In this document: positions 48,121 to 55,589 of the stretch, piece by piece
Numbering within the stretch: position 1 is the first letter of the stretch
How the letters are laid out: the number at the start of each line of letters is the position of its first letter
Origin: a virus
Length of the DNA stretch: 64,000 nt
Reading direction: 5' to 3' (one strand)
IMG/VR virus record: IMGVR_UViG_3300008267_000004
Span: 62,001 to 126,000 of that record
Notes under the pieces: generated by a model
The model's database searches: none
What the model was told of the DNA's origin: nothing
The model's input: only the letters and a program-made list of their open reading frames with translations
Made by a program: the position numbers and the translations under genes

Positions 48121-48126
48121 GTCTAA

Positions 48127-48202
48127 TGGTGAATCGGGAGGGAATCGAACCCTCAACAAACTGGTTAAGAGCCAGTTACTCTACCAATTGAGTTACCGAT
48201 TC
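48127..48202 (-). tRNA. tRNA-Lys (CTT)
   Basis: This 76-nt cloverleaf has loop CTCTTAA in an ACTGG/CCAGT stem. Confidence 0.92.
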
Positions 48203-48207
48203 ATATT

Positions 48208-48283
48208 TGGTGCTGCCCCTTGGAATCGAACCAAGTTCAAAGGCTCTTCAGACCTCCGCTATGACCACATCAGCTAAAGCAGC
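48208..48283 (-). tRNA. tRNA-Phe (GAA)
   Basis: This 76-nt cloverleaf has loop CTGAAGA giving GAA; A73 and CCA are encoded. Confidence 0.9.
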
Positions 48284-48288
48284 ATAAT

Positions 48289-48363
48289 TGGTGACCCTAA
48301 GCGGATTTGAACCGCTGTAACAGCCTTGAAAGGGCTGTGTCCTAACCGTTAGACGATAGGGCC
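48289..48363 (-). tRNA. tRNA-Glu (TTC)
   Basis: This 75-nt cloverleaf has loop CTTTCAA in a CAGCC/GGCTG stem; its acceptor equals that of tRNA-Glu(CTC), so the pair are likely duplicates. Confidence 0.92.
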
Positions 48364-48428
48364 ATGAAAGATGACCCCTGCGTACCCGAATAGTCTACAG
48401 ACTAAACGGGCAGAGGCAAGGGCCGTTA
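48364..48428 (-). other. Short spacer with symmetric hairpin
   Basis: The spacer carries CCCG-AA-TAGTC/GACTA-AA-CGGG, a near-perfect hairpin that may guide tRNA processing. Confidence 0.4.
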
Positions 48429-48505
48429 TGGTAGGAAATGTGAGATTCGAACTCACGACCAATCGCTTAAAAGGCGAGTGCTCTAACCGACTGAGCTAAT
48501 TTCCC
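48429..48505 (-). tRNA. tRNA-Lys (TTT)
   Basis: This 77-nt cloverleaf has loop CTTTTAA giving TTT. Confidence 0.9.
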
Positions 48506-48511
48506 ATGAAT

Positions 48512-48587
48512 TGGCTGATCCGGTAGGATTCGAACCTACGGTAGGCGAGTTAACAGCTCGCTGCCTTACCTGCTTGGCTACGGATCA
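48512..48587 (-). tRNA. tRNA-Asn (GTT)
   Basis: This 76-nt cloverleaf has loop CTGTTAA in a GCGAG/CTCGC stem. Its 5' end overlaps the stop region of the 48578-48778 gene. Confidence 0.92.
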
Positions 48588-48778
48588 ACATATTCTTTTA
48601 GTACAGATTCTGTTAGGGTTATAGTAACTTCGTTACCATTTCGTCTATGCTTACCGACTACATAATAAACTCCGCTATTACTACCATACCACAAATTTGG
48701 TCCAACGATTCGCATTGGCTGAATAATCTCTTCTGAGAAGATACAAGTTACAAGATCACCCGGCTTAAAACGATTCAT
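48578..48778 (-). CDS. Small beta-rich protein overlapping tRNA-Asn
   Basis: The 66-residue product reads FKPGDLVTCIFSEEI and YYVVGKHRRNGNEVTITL, similar to family B. Its last codons and stop lie inside tRNA-Asn (10-nt overlap), so processing of the tRNA would destroy the mRNA end. Confidence 0.6.
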   Translation of the reverse strand: MNRFKPGDLVTCIFSEEIIQPMRIVGPNLWYGSNSGVYYVVGKHRRNGNEVTITLTESVLKEYVDP

Positions 48779-48793
48779 TGAACTCTCCTAAAT

Positions 48794-48870
48794 TGGCGAT
48801 CCCGGCAGGAGTCGAACCTGCAACCTAGTGGGTAGAAGCCACTTGCTCTATCCAATTGAGCTACGGAACC
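48794..48870 (-). tRNA. tRNA-Arg (TCT)
   Basis: This 77-nt cloverleaf has loop CTTCTAC in an AGTGG/CCACT stem. Confidence 0.92.
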
Positions 48871-48877
48871 ATTAAAT

Positions 48878-48963
48878 TGGTAGGTGTGGACGGACTCGAA
48901 CCGTCAAGCCTGTTAAGGCAACAGATTTTAAGTCTGTCGTGTATACCATTCCACCACACACCC
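48878..48963 (-). tRNA. tRNA-Leu (TAA)
   Basis: This 86-nt class II tRNA has loop CTTAAAA in an ACAGA/TCTGT stem and A73. Confidence 0.92.
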
Positions 48964-49047
48964 ATATGGGCAAGTTTTTGTCAAGGGAACTTGCAAACCC
49001 GTCAGAGTATTTCTGTTGGAAACCAACAATGGCATCTCTTTGCCTTA

Positions 49048-49138
49048 TGGTGCGCCGTGAGGGAATCGAACCCACACTAAGGCCGATAATCTGTCGGAAG
49101 GAGTTTATAAGTCTCCCCTGCATCCAATGCGACGGCGC
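49048..49138 (-). tRNA. Class II tRNA with TAT anticodon
   Basis: This 91-nt tRNA has a perfect GCGCCGT/ACGGCGC acceptor, normal TTCGATT T-loop, a CCGA/TCGG variable arm and A73. The anticodon loop CTTATAA gives TAT (Ile AUA) and the last stem pair is A-A. A long arm is typical of Leu, Ser or Tyr, not Ile. It differs from the Leu(TAA) loop by one base. Confidence 0.75.
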
Positions 49139-49154
49139 ATAACTTACATTAATT

Positions 49155-49182
49155 ACTATATCATACTTAATTCAGTTGTTAA
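49155..49182 (-). promoter_or_regulatory. Candidate tRNA cluster promoter
   Basis: TTAACA and TATAGT with a 16-nt spacer and TGA extension, 17 nt upstream of the first tRNA. Confidence 0.65.
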
Positions 49183-49221
49183 AGAGCAAAGTTTTTTTCT
49201 TTCTCACTTAATTACCTGCCC

Positions 49222-49250
49222 ATTATAGCACAAGCAAAAGTGCCGGTCAA
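49222..49250 (-). promoter_or_regulatory. Early-type conserved promoter for tRNA cluster
   Basis: TTGACC and TATAAT with a 17-nt spacer; upstream TTTACTCTATCGCTGCTG, downstream GGGCAGGTAA. Confidence 0.8.
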
Positions 49251-49314
49251 GAAGAAAAAAACAGCAGCGATAGAGTAAAAATTTCATTCATAACGCTGCA
49301 CAACCGCCCGGTAG

Positions 49315-49344
49315 ATTATACCACAAGTCGGCGGGCGGAGTCAA
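49315..49344 (-). promoter_or_regulatory. Conserved promoter
   Basis: TTGACT and TATAAT with an 18-nt spacer and TGTGG. Upstream ACGACATGGCACTG matches the promoter at 49537. Confidence 0.75.
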
Positions 49345-49380
49345 GCACTTTTTTTCAGTGCCATGTCGTTTTTTTTCGGA

Positions 49381-49494
49381 TTAGCGCCAACTCTGTATGA
49401 GAAAGTTTGTTTGGGTCGGTTCGTATTTAAACGACGGATCGACAACCCTGCATTGATTTCGCTTATAACTTAATGTTGATAAAAGCGTTTTCAT
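49381..49494 (-). CDS. Small 37-residue ORF
   Basis: ATG 49494 (MKTLLSTLSYKRNQ) follows AGAGG and the conserved promoter leader at 49537. The product is basic and aromatic. The call rests on position. Confidence 0.45.
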   Translation of the reverse strand: MKTLLSTLSYKRNQCRVVDPSFKYEPTQTNFLIQSWR

Positions 49495-49536
49495 AACAAA
49501 CCTCTGATACTGTTTCTCTCTCAAACTTACCCGCAC

Positions 49537-49565
49537 ATTGTACCACGGGCAGCGGAGGGAGTCAA
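49537..49565 (-). promoter_or_regulatory. Early-type conserved promoter
   Basis: TTGACT and TACAAT with a 17-nt spacer and TGG; downstream GTGCGGGTAAGTTTGAGAG. Confidence 0.8.
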
Positions 49566-49648
49566 GCACTTTATTTAGGCACCATGTCGTTTTTTAATCG
49601 GTTACGCATGGCATTGTATAAACTATATAGTAGCTAGTTCTAGAAAAG

Positions 49649-49676
49649 ACTATATCACAGTTTATTTTTTTGTTAA
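49649..49676 (-). promoter_or_regulatory. Candidate promoter
   Basis: TTAACA and TATAGT with a 16-nt spacer and TGA, the same form as 49155-49182. It overlaps the 3' end of the 49673 gene. Confidence 0.55.
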
Positions 49677-49930
49677 ATATTTTTTAATGGCTCTCTTGAG
49701 CCAACATTTGGAGGTGGACCTGGATCTTCCCCGTAATACCTTATTCTAAATTCTCTCATAAAATCCCAATATGTGTCTAGAATTTTATTACAGTTCTCAC
49801 AGCGAAAATCTAAAGCATTGCTATTATCGCCACGCATTACCCAAACAGGTTTATGTTCAACACCCTCTTTTCCTTTGCACCATTTACGTCTATTTTTTTT
49901 TGAGCGATGCTTAGGAATCTCGTTTTCCAT
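49673..49930 (-). CDS. Small zinc-binding protein
   Basis: The 85-residue product has a basic start (KHRSKKNRRKWCKGKEG) and FRCENCNKILD with an earlier Cys and His. It ends in a Pro-rich segment. Function is unknown. Confidence 0.6.
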   Translation of the reverse strand: MENEIPKHRSKKNRRKWCKGKEGVEHKPVWVMRGDNSNALDFRCENCNKILDTYWDFMREFRIRYYGEDPGPPPNVGSREPLKNI

Positions 49931-50183
49931 CTGTCACCTTTTTATCATTATAGCATTTACGGGTATATTTTGTAACCTTCATAAACTGTGTATAAAACTG
50001 TGTTGCATAAAGCTGCAACATTGGTGAATCTGGTGTCATGGGTTCAACCTCAATATAGTTACCACAGACTCTAACAATTCCCACTAAACTTGTATAAGGT
50101 GGGTTTGTAGAAATCCACAAATCACCAGCAACTGCCTCTAATTTATGTTTATAAACAACTCCACCAGATGTTAAGGTTATCAC
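49911..50183 (-). CDS. Hypothetical beta-rich protein
   Basis: The 90-residue product has GVVYKHKLEAVAGDLWIS and VGIVRVCGNYIEVEP, a beta barrel-like layout akin to family B. Overlaps both neighbours. Confidence 0.6.
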   Translation of the reverse strand: MITLTSGGVVYKHKLEAVAGDLWISTNPPYTSLVGIVRVCGNYIEVEPMTPDSPMLQLYATQFYTQFMKVTKYTRKCYNDKKVTDGKRDS

Positions 50184-50449
50184 GACTTCAACTCATCAAA
50201 CGTATGCTGGCTCATATCAGTTACGTTATCGTGATCGACCGTACAGTTAGGATCATCGCAAACACGAACATCACTTAGAAAATCCCAAGCAACGCTACCA
50301 TCTTCATCAAACTGTAGAAGTGCAAACTTGCAACCACCATTTAGTGCATCGTTGAAATCTTCCATAATCTCAGGAAGATCTGGATTAGTGGTGAAATACT
50401 TGTCGAGCATAGCCTTTAGTTCACCCATCGGAATAACACGGTTCTGCAT
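50180..50449 (-). CDS. Hypothetical acidic protein
   Basis: ATG 50449 (MQNRVIPMGELKAML) directly follows the upstream stop. The 89-residue protein has CKFALLQFDEDGSVAWDFL and two late Cys. Unknown. Confidence 0.6.
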   Translation of the reverse strand: MQNRVIPMGELKAMLDKYFTTNPDLPEIMEDFNDALNGGCKFALLQFDEDGSVAWDFLSDVRVCDDPNCTVDHDNVTDMSQHTFDELKS

Positions 50450-50450
50450 T

Positions 50451-50645
50451 TTATACCTTCTCTTCCCAGTCAAGAGTGTCTAGAACAAAATATGATTGAA
50501 CATGGGTTAGTATTTCTTTTCTATCCCAGATTTCTTGTCTACGTTTTTGCGCTTCTGATTCATTCCTAAAGACACCCATAATTTCAACCATATGGTCCCT
50601 CATATCTGGATTATGTCTTGTAACGATATACACTGATTCCTGCAT
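50451..50645 (-). CDS. Hypothetical 64-residue protein
   Basis: The product reads SVYIVTRHNPDMRDHMVEIM and GVFRNESEAQKRRQEIW, the beta-then-helix layout of many small phage proteins. TAATG-type coupling upstream. Confidence 0.6.
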   Translation of the reverse strand: MQESVYIVTRHNPDMRDHMVEIMGVFRNESEAQKRRQEIWDRKEILTHVQSYFVLDTLDWEEKV

Positions 50646-50887
50646 TAAATCTCCACAACCAACTTAGCTTTTAATTCCCTAACCAACAGGTCTTTTTCTT
50701 TTTCCTCAACAAAAGTTTTTTCTGGATATTCCCCAAGAATCACGTACTCATATAGATTGTTCTGATGATCATATCCAAGATACATACAAACATCATTAAA
50801 CCCATCAGGAATGGTAAATACATCACCAAGCGATAGGGTATATAATTGTTTTGTAGGAACTTTGCTATCTACATATTCAATGTCCAT
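50645..50887 (-). CDS. Hypothetical 80-residue protein
   Basis: The product has LSLGDVFTIPDGFNDVCMYL and YEYVILGEYPEK, like a family A/B hybrid core. Unknown. Confidence 0.6.
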   Translation of the reverse strand: MDIEYVDSKVPTKQLYTLSLGDVFTIPDGFNDVCMYLGYDHQNNLYEYVILGEYPEKTFVEEKEKDLLVRELKAKLVVEI

Positions 50888-50895
50888 TTCACCCT

Positions 50896-51111
50896 CTAAA
50901 CAACATCAGCAAGTGTTGCACCACGCTTCATCCAGTTTTGCTGGTGAAAACGCCAATCTTCTTCGTGTAGTGAATCGTTTGCAATCTTGATAGAATCCTC
51001 CATGCTATTACTTGCCCTAGCATTTTCGTAAGCATACATCCAGATTCTAAGAGCAACCATTCCAAATTCAGCAGCTTCCTTTTGCGCCTGCACTAGCTTA
51101 TCGTTTTCCAT
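50896..51111 (-). CDS. Helical protein
   Basis: The 71-residue product (MENDKLVQAQKEAAEFG) is helical with a late HEEDWRFHQQNWMKRG. It starts 1 nt after the upstream stop. Confidence 0.6.
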   Translation of the reverse strand: MENDKLVQAQKEAAEFGMVALRIWMYAYENARASNSMEDSIKIANDSLHEEDWRFHQQNWMKRGATLADVV

Positions 51112-51112
51112 T

Positions 51113-51211
51113 TTACCCTCTGAGAGAAACCATATACACAATAAATGACACAAGATATATAAGAGACAAAATTATTAAAGTTGTATCTAACTTTTCTCTG
51201 CTAATCATCAT
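51113..51211 (-). CDS. TM mini-protein (32 aa)
   Basis: The product MMISREKLDTT plus a single TM helix (LIILSLIYLVSFIVYMV) starts inside the upstream gene's DDD codons. Confidence 0.5.
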   Translation of the reverse strand: MMISREKLDTTLIILSLIYLVSFIVYMVSLRG

Positions 51212-51413
51212 CGACCGTATCATCGCCAAAAAATTCTGTTTGTGGAAATTTTGCTGGGTCCGATACGCCCACACATTTCTGACTCTCACAGTAAGCATCG
51301 CCTCTTGTTGCTTCTCGCGCTAAGTCCTCAATACTCCACTCGTTTGTGGGATACTCAGTCCAGATTGTAATTGTTGTTTTGTACAGTTTTTGTGGTTTTC
51401 CAGTTGTTGACAT
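51201..51413 (-). CDS. Hypothetical 70-residue protein
   Basis: The product has TTITIWTEYPTNEWSIEDLA and an acidic tail with two Cys in CESQKC. Unknown. Confidence 0.6.
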   Translation of the reverse strand: MSTTGKPQKLYKTTITIWTEYPTNEWSIEDLAREATRGDAYCESQKCVGVSDPAKFPQTEFFGDDTVDDD

Positions 51414-51422
51414 ATTGACTCC

Positions 51423-51548
51423 TTACAGGTAGCGGAAAAAGTCGTAGATACGTTGTATAATATCTACGACAATTTCCACAAATACTGATATGGCTGCAAA
51501 AACAAAAAGAATGCAGATAAAACCAAATGCAATTGCTGCCCAAATCAT
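51423..51548 (-). CDS. TM mini-protein (41 aa)
   Basis: The product MIWAAIAFGFICILFVF continues with one TM helix and a charged aromatic C-terminus (DIIQRIYDFFRYL). It fills the gap between two genes. Confidence 0.5.
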   Translation of the reverse strand: MIWAAIAFGFICILFVFAAISVFVEIVVDIIQRIYDFFRYL

Positions 51549-51549
51549 A

Positions 51550-52434
51550 TTATTTACTATCTGCGGCGGCTGGTAACTCGTCAACGTCAACAAGTTTCAG
51601 GCATCGCTCCATTACAGCAGATTCTTGACCGTGCATAAACCACATGACCCTAATTTCACGCGATCCCACACCATAAGTGTGATTTGCACCAATTTTTTTC
51701 ATTACAGTGCCAATTCGATCCATCTTCTTTAGATCGGGATTGTAATTATGATATAGTGGATCTTTCCCACGCTTATCATAAAATTCACGCTTCAGCCTTA
51801 CAACATCTCCAGCAGAAAACTTCAACGGTCTTGAATTTTCTACCATCGACTTAAATTTTCTACCATTACAGGCTTGTGCAAAAGAATACAAAGTAAGTTC
51901 TTCTGCTAGTTCTTCACCTTGACTGCCATATTCATATGTACTCTTGCGGTTACGAATCCTGGCATTGACTTCAACACGATATGCATTATATACTTCGGCA
52001 ACACCGGGACGAGTTTTGATCCATTCATTAAAAGCATTTACAGCATCTTGAAATGTAGCAGTACGCATCGCAATTTTTTTAGCGACCATGTTTGTAACTG
52101 TCTGAAATTCATAAGTTAGCCTAGTTCCATCTTCTGGCCTATATTGCTCAGATGGCTTTCCATCTGCTACAAATTTCAACATTTCTTGAAATTGCGTCTT
52201 AACAATTTCTTGTTGAAATCCTACTTCTTCTGGATAATCTGAATCAACCATCATTGACCAGAATTCTTTCTCTTTTCCAGACTCTATATAATCTCTGTGA
52301 ATTTGACTCAGCAAGCCTTGATGTCTATAATAAGAGCTGTTGTGATAAAAAATACATTCATCAGCATTATACTTCCTTTTAGTACCATGCTTATACTTAA
52401 AATCCAACTTATACTGTGAACTTGTGTAACCCAC
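51550..52434 (-). CDS. Protein with C-terminal family B SH3-like domain
   Basis: The 294-residue protein (GTG start at a TAGTG junction) has a helical N-terminal part and, from residue about 205, FSAGDVVRLKREFYDKRG, GTVMKKIGAN, REIRVMWFMHGQESAVMERC. The C-terminus matches 52758-53432 and the array's family B, showing that B is a transferable domain. Confidence 0.65.
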   Translation of the reverse strand: MGYTSSQYKLDFKYKHGTKRKYNADECIFYHNSSYYRHQGLLSQIHRDYIESGKEKEFWSMMVDSDYPEEVGFQQEIVKTQFQEMLKFVADGKPSEQYRPEDGTRLTYEFQTVTNMVAKKIAMRTATFQDAVNAFNEWIKTRPGVAEVYNAYRVEVNARIRNRKSTYEYGSQGEELAEELTLYSFAQACNGRKFKSMVENSRPLKFSAGDVVRLKREFYDKRGKDPLYHNYNPDLKKMDRIGTVMKKIGANHTYGVGSREIRVMWFMHGQESAVMERCLKLVDVDELPAAADSK

Positions 52435-52583
52435 TATTCCTCCCTATTGTTTTTCCAATTACGGCAAGCCTTGCGATTATTTTCTTTCCTCTTATCAACA
52501 TGAATTGCTGCCTTAGTCGCTCCAGCGATAATAAGCAGCATATTGTAATCTCTAGTTTTAATATCGTTAGGATCAATGTACAA
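52434..52583 (-). CDS. Small basic protein, TTG start
   Basis: A TTG start behind GGAAGAGA inside the upstream gene's end gives 49 residues, with LLIIAGATKAAIHVDKRK and a basic end. Stop and next GTG overlap. Confidence 0.5.
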   Translation of the reverse strand: MYIDPNDIKTRDYNMLLIIAGATKAAIHVDKRKENNRKACRNWKNNREE

Positions 52584-52755
52584 CGTGTTCTCTTCCCTGC
52601 AACGCATTTCTTAGCGCCTCCTCATACAACATTTTATCAAATTCTTCTTTAGTCCAGCCATGTTCTGCATCTTCGCTAAATAGTTTTTCAAGTGCCTTAT
52701 TTACGGCAATTTCGTAATAAAAAACCATTTGCTCATAAGGAATTTTAGTTGACAT
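52573..52755 (-). CDS. Small helical protein
   Basis: The 60-residue product has EIAVNKALEKLFSEDAEHGW and ends HVVH. It starts 2 nt after the upstream stop. Confidence 0.6.
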   Translation of the reverse strand: MSTKIPYEQMVFYYEIAVNKALEKLFSEDAEHGWTKEEFDKMLYEEALRNALQGREHVVH

Positions 52756-52757
52756 TA

Positions 52758-53432
52758 TTAATCCTTCATCCGATACTTCTTGAGCATCTTCTCTTCAACG
52801 GTGTTTTCCTCGCCAGAATTCATCCAAAGGACTCGGTACTGACGACCACCAATGTTTGCAGAGCGACGATTAACCTCGTCAAGAACCTTGACGACTGTAC
52901 CAACTTCGGGTTCATCACCACGACGACGCATTTGAACAACATCACCCGGCTCAAAAGCATTATTTGTCATGTTATGAATTAGACGCTTTGCATACTTGTT
53001 CTCACACATAGCGCGGAACTGCTTTTCAGTCGGGATGAACGACTTATCCTTGAGAGCCTTAGCTGCCAAATCTTGGAAGTAAGGAGTCTGGGAATAATAC
53101 TTAGCGCAAATCTCAAGCTGCTTCGCCTTCCAAGCATCCCAAGTGTTTGCCCATGCAGCACGATCTGCCTGCGCTTGAGCAACTACAGCAGGATCATACC
53201 GATTCTCGACAACCTCAAAATACTTATACTGATTGGCGCTCATGTTGTTAAACCGCTTCCAAGTGCTATCAAGGCTCGTAATAAATTCACGATCCTTCTG
53301 CGTCAGGGACGCATTTGCAAGCAGCTTGGTAAGACGTTCGCCAACAACAGGATCAGTAACGCGATCCGTTGCAGGGGCAGAGTTAAAACTACGATTGCGA
53401 GCGCGGTCAGCAAGATAACCCATTTTATTCAT
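52758..53432 (-). CDS. Protein with C-terminal family B SH3-like domain
   Basis: The 224-residue protein is helical up to residue about 160 and ends FEPGDVVQMRRRGDEPEVG, GTVVKVLDEV and YRVLWMNSGEENTVEEKML. It is a paralogue of 51550-52434 in the C-terminal domain. Confidence 0.65.
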   Translation of the reverse strand: MNKMGYLADRARNRSFNSAPATDRVTDPVVGERLTKLLANASLTQKDREFITSLDSTWKRFNNMSANQYKYFEVVENRYDPAVVAQAQADRAAWANTWDAWKAKQLEICAKYYSQTPYFQDLAAKALKDKSFIPTEKQFRAMCENKYAKRLIHNMTNNAFEPGDVVQMRRRGDEPEVGTVVKVLDEVNRRSANIGGRQYRVLWMNSGEENTVEEKMLKKYRMKD

Positions 53433-53613
53433 TCTCCGTGAAAAAGTTTTCCGTGATTAGTTCCAGATGATCCAAACTATGAAATCCGTATCTACCCATA
53501 GATTGCCACATTACCTGCACAATCTGTTTTCCGTTCTCGTTGTGAATATTCATTACAACACCCGGTCCAAGAAACAATGGATGGGTAACAATTGAGCCGA
53601 CATTAATTTTCAT
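53425..53613 (-). CDS. Family B SH3-like small protein
   Basis: The 62-residue product has INVGSIVTHPLFLGPGVVMN and IVQVMWQSMGRYG. It is a stand-alone version of the domain fused in the next gene. Confidence 0.65.
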   Translation of the reverse strand: MKINVGSIVTHPLFLGPGVVMNIHNENGKQIVQVMWQSMGRYGFHSLDHLELITENFFTENE

Positions 53614-53639
53614 AGCATCTCCCTCAACCTTACCCACCC

Positions 53640-53668
53640 ATTGTATCAAAGACCGCGTGTAAAGTCAA
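53640..53668 (-). promoter_or_regulatory. Early-type conserved promoter
   Basis: TTGACT and TACAAT with a 17-nt spacer; upstream TACTCTATCCCTAGTGTTTC, downstream GGGTGGGTAAGGTTGAGGG. Confidence 0.85.
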
Positions 53669-53712
53669 CCCACAAAGAAACACTAGGGATAGAGTATATC
53701 ATCTGCCCTAAA

Positions 53713-53889
53713 TTACTGTTCCTTAACAGTAATAAACTTTGTGGTTGAATCAGGGCGTTTGCTGTTCATGCATTCACACTCAAATGCTGCCAGTTGCTCA
53801 CTTTCATAGCGCAATAGTTCGCCTTTGTTGTTTCTGATTAAATGCCCACCAAGTGGATAGATTGCCTTAATGTTCCAATACTGTTTCAC
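53713..53889 (-). CDS. Hypothetical 58-residue protein
   Basis: GTG 53889 behind AAAGGGG is taken as start. The product has KAIYPLGGHLIRNNKGE and FECECMN. Unknown. Confidence 0.5.
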   Translation of the reverse strand: MKQYWNIKAIYPLGGHLIRNNKGELLRYESEQLAAFECECMNSKRPDSTTKFITVKEQ

Positions 53890-53890
53890 G

Positions 53891-54208
53891 TTACACCCCT
53901 TTTCGCTCAATCACGTTTGCTACTGAAATGCGTTTTGCAACTTCAACACTAAAATAATTTTTGTCTTCGTCTTCCCTAAATACAGTTACAATTGTATCAC
54001 CACAAACTCGAGATTGTAAATTTCCTTCCTCTACAATCATCTCGCGTACCATTTCCTCAACCCACTTATTTACCTCGGTTTGAGGAATATGAACGGCGGC
54101 TGGCGATACTGAATTCCACTCTACAGAGAAAAGCATTTGATCACCAGACATTTTTTGATTTGTACCGTAATGTTTAAATACCATATCAGTTCTGCTAATT
54201 TCAGTCAT
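53891..54208 (-). CDS. Hypothetical 105-residue protein
   Basis: The product has a beta-rich body (SRVCGDTIVTVFREDEDKN) and ends RKGV. One GGCGGCTGG repeat falls in its codons at 54095-54103. Confidence 0.6.
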   Translation of the reverse strand: MTEISRTDMVFKHYGTNQKMSGDQMLFSVEWNSVSPAAVHIPQTEVNKWVEEMVREMIVEEGNLQSRVCGDTIVTVFREDEDKNYFSVEVAKRISVANVIERKGV

Positions 54209-54354
54209 TAATAATCCTCGTCATAGGAATCACTATCATCTTCTGGAGCGCAACTTACGCAATATGGAGCATCATGCGTATCATCTACTGGCACCATCAC
54301 AACTTCTGATTCATCAATATATCGTTTGCAGGAAGTACATTTTACGACGCCCAT
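54208..54354 (-). CDS. Small zinc ribbon with acidic tail
   Basis: The 48-residue product has VKCTSCKRY and YCVSCAP, one zinc site, and a run of Asp at the end. TAATG coupling to the next gene. Confidence 0.6.
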   Translation of the reverse strand: MGVVKCTSCKRYIDESEVVMVPVDDTHDAPYCVSCAPEDDSDSYDEDY

Positions 54355-54355
54355 A

Positions 54356-54607
54356 TTAAGCCTTCGCCTCCCACTTGCGGATCATTTCTTCATGACCTTC
54401 ATATGCTTCAGTTTCATCGTTATAACGATCAACGTCCACTTCTGCAAAATCAATGTCACCTGTCTCAGAATTACGATTAAAGACCATAGTCTCCCAACCC
54501 TGATCCCAGGTTAGATTTGTTGAAATAAAGTACCTACCATTCTTAGTATAGTGCTTCTTCTGCTTATCATATGATTGCATCTTGCCCATCAAATCCAAAT
54601 CAAACAT
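54356..54607 (-). CDS. Hypothetical 83-residue protein
   Basis: The product has KQKKHYTKNGRYFISTNLTW and VDRYNDETEAYEGHEEM, similar in layout to small phage regulators. Unknown. Confidence 0.6.
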   Translation of the reverse strand: MFDLDLMGKMQSYDKQKKHYTKNGRYFISTNLTWDQGWETMVFNRNSETGDIDFAEVDVDRYNDETEAYEGHEEMIRKWEAKA

Positions 54608-54615
54608 TTTATCTC

Positions 54616-55266
54616 CTAGGAAAAGTAATTAATCTGTGTAAGTGTCAGCTTCTTTTGACCATGATAAACAAGGCCAATATTAATCTCGCCAGTAATTGCT
54701 GGAAGATCGTTTACATTACCATCAATGTAACCGGCTTTCTCTCTTGCCTCATGGCTTGAAAAGATACGAGAATGACTCTTAGACCTATCAAGGATTCTAT
54801 CATAGATTCCACCTAAAGATTGAATAATCTGAAAATTAGATGGCTTATTTGTCCACAGATCAAGATCAAGTGCTTTTGTGTAGGCGTAAAATAACCTATC
54901 AGGCATCTTGGTTGCAATTTCATACCACTTGTCAAGATACTCTTGATTATAGAAGTCACCAGAATCATGTACGCGAACAGTGTTATAACTACGCTTTGAT
55001 CTTAGCGCCTCGACCATATCATTTACAAAATAATTTGAAATGGTAGCATCAAGATTCTTTTCCCTTGCAGCTTTTACATTAGGCATCAAATAACGACCCT
55101 GCCGCGCATAACAAGGTTTAATGCAAGCATTAGCGCCTCGACAGGTATTATACGACTCTCCGTTTACAGAAAAGTCCATATATGCTGGAATTCCGAAACC
55201 GATAATTTTATATTCGGTTCCGTTTGGCTTACTAAGCTTTGCGTTTCCTTGCGAAAGACTAATCAT
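54616..55266 (-). CDS. gp88-family phage protein
   Basis: The 216-residue protein has CRGANACIKPCYARQGRY and NTVRVHDSGDFYNQEYLDKW with FYAYTKALD, the conserved pattern of the GP88 domain (PF17338) of mycobacteriophage and other phages. Four Cys suggest metal binding. The role is unknown. Confidence 0.8.
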   Translation of the reverse strand: MISLSQGNAKLSKPNGTEYKIIGFGIPAYMDFSVNGESYNTCRGANACIKPCYARQGRYLMPNVKAAREKNLDATISNYFVNDMVEALRSKRSYNTVRVHDSGDFYNQEYLDKWYEIATKMPDRLFYAYTKALDLDLWTNKPSNFQIIQSLGGIYDRILDRSKSHSRIFSSHEAREKAGYIDGNVNDLPAITGEINIGLVYHGQKKLTLTQINYFS

Positions 55267-55531
55267 TGTTTCCTCTGAAACTTTCCCATGTTTGTAAGTG
55301 ACACAAATACGCTTTATCTTCTGAGTATGTATACTTTGTTTTTACACATCTGTCAATATCTGGCGATCCATCATTTTTGCATGGAAAGACCATTGTTTCA
55401 TACTTTCTCTCATTAAATTTTATTCTATTATATTCCATATGAGCAGACCTGTGTTCAACAGTGATTACTATAAATCCAGTTTCAGTTTTATTTTCCATAT
55501 AAAACTTGGTATAATACTCATTGTTGTGCAT
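55259..55531 (-). CDS. Hypothetical 90-residue protein
   Basis: ATG 55531 (MHNNEYYTKF) follows GGAGACC. The product is beta-rich with GFIVITVEHRSAH. It lies behind a hairpin leader at 55553-55578. Confidence 0.6.
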   Translation of the reverse strand: MHNNEYYTKFYMENKTETGFIVITVEHRSAHMEYNRIKFNERKYETMVFPCKNDGSPDIDRCVKTKYTYSEDKAYLCHLQTWESFRGNND

Positions 55532-55552
55532 TGGGTCTCCATAAATAGGAAA

Positions 55553-55578
55553 GGGCAACCAAAATTAATTGGTTGCCC
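55553..55578 (-). terminator. Intercistronic hairpin
   Basis: GGGCAACC/GGTTGCCC followed by CTTTCCTATTTATGG. The same arrangement occurs at 58176-58201. Confidence 0.6.
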
Positions 55579-55589
55579 CCGATTCCTAA

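Noticed and set aside
51355-51543. 62-residue minus-strand ORF rich in Cys and aromatic residues
   Set aside because: It overlaps the coupled TM mini-gene at 51423-51548 in another frame and lacks a ribosome site.
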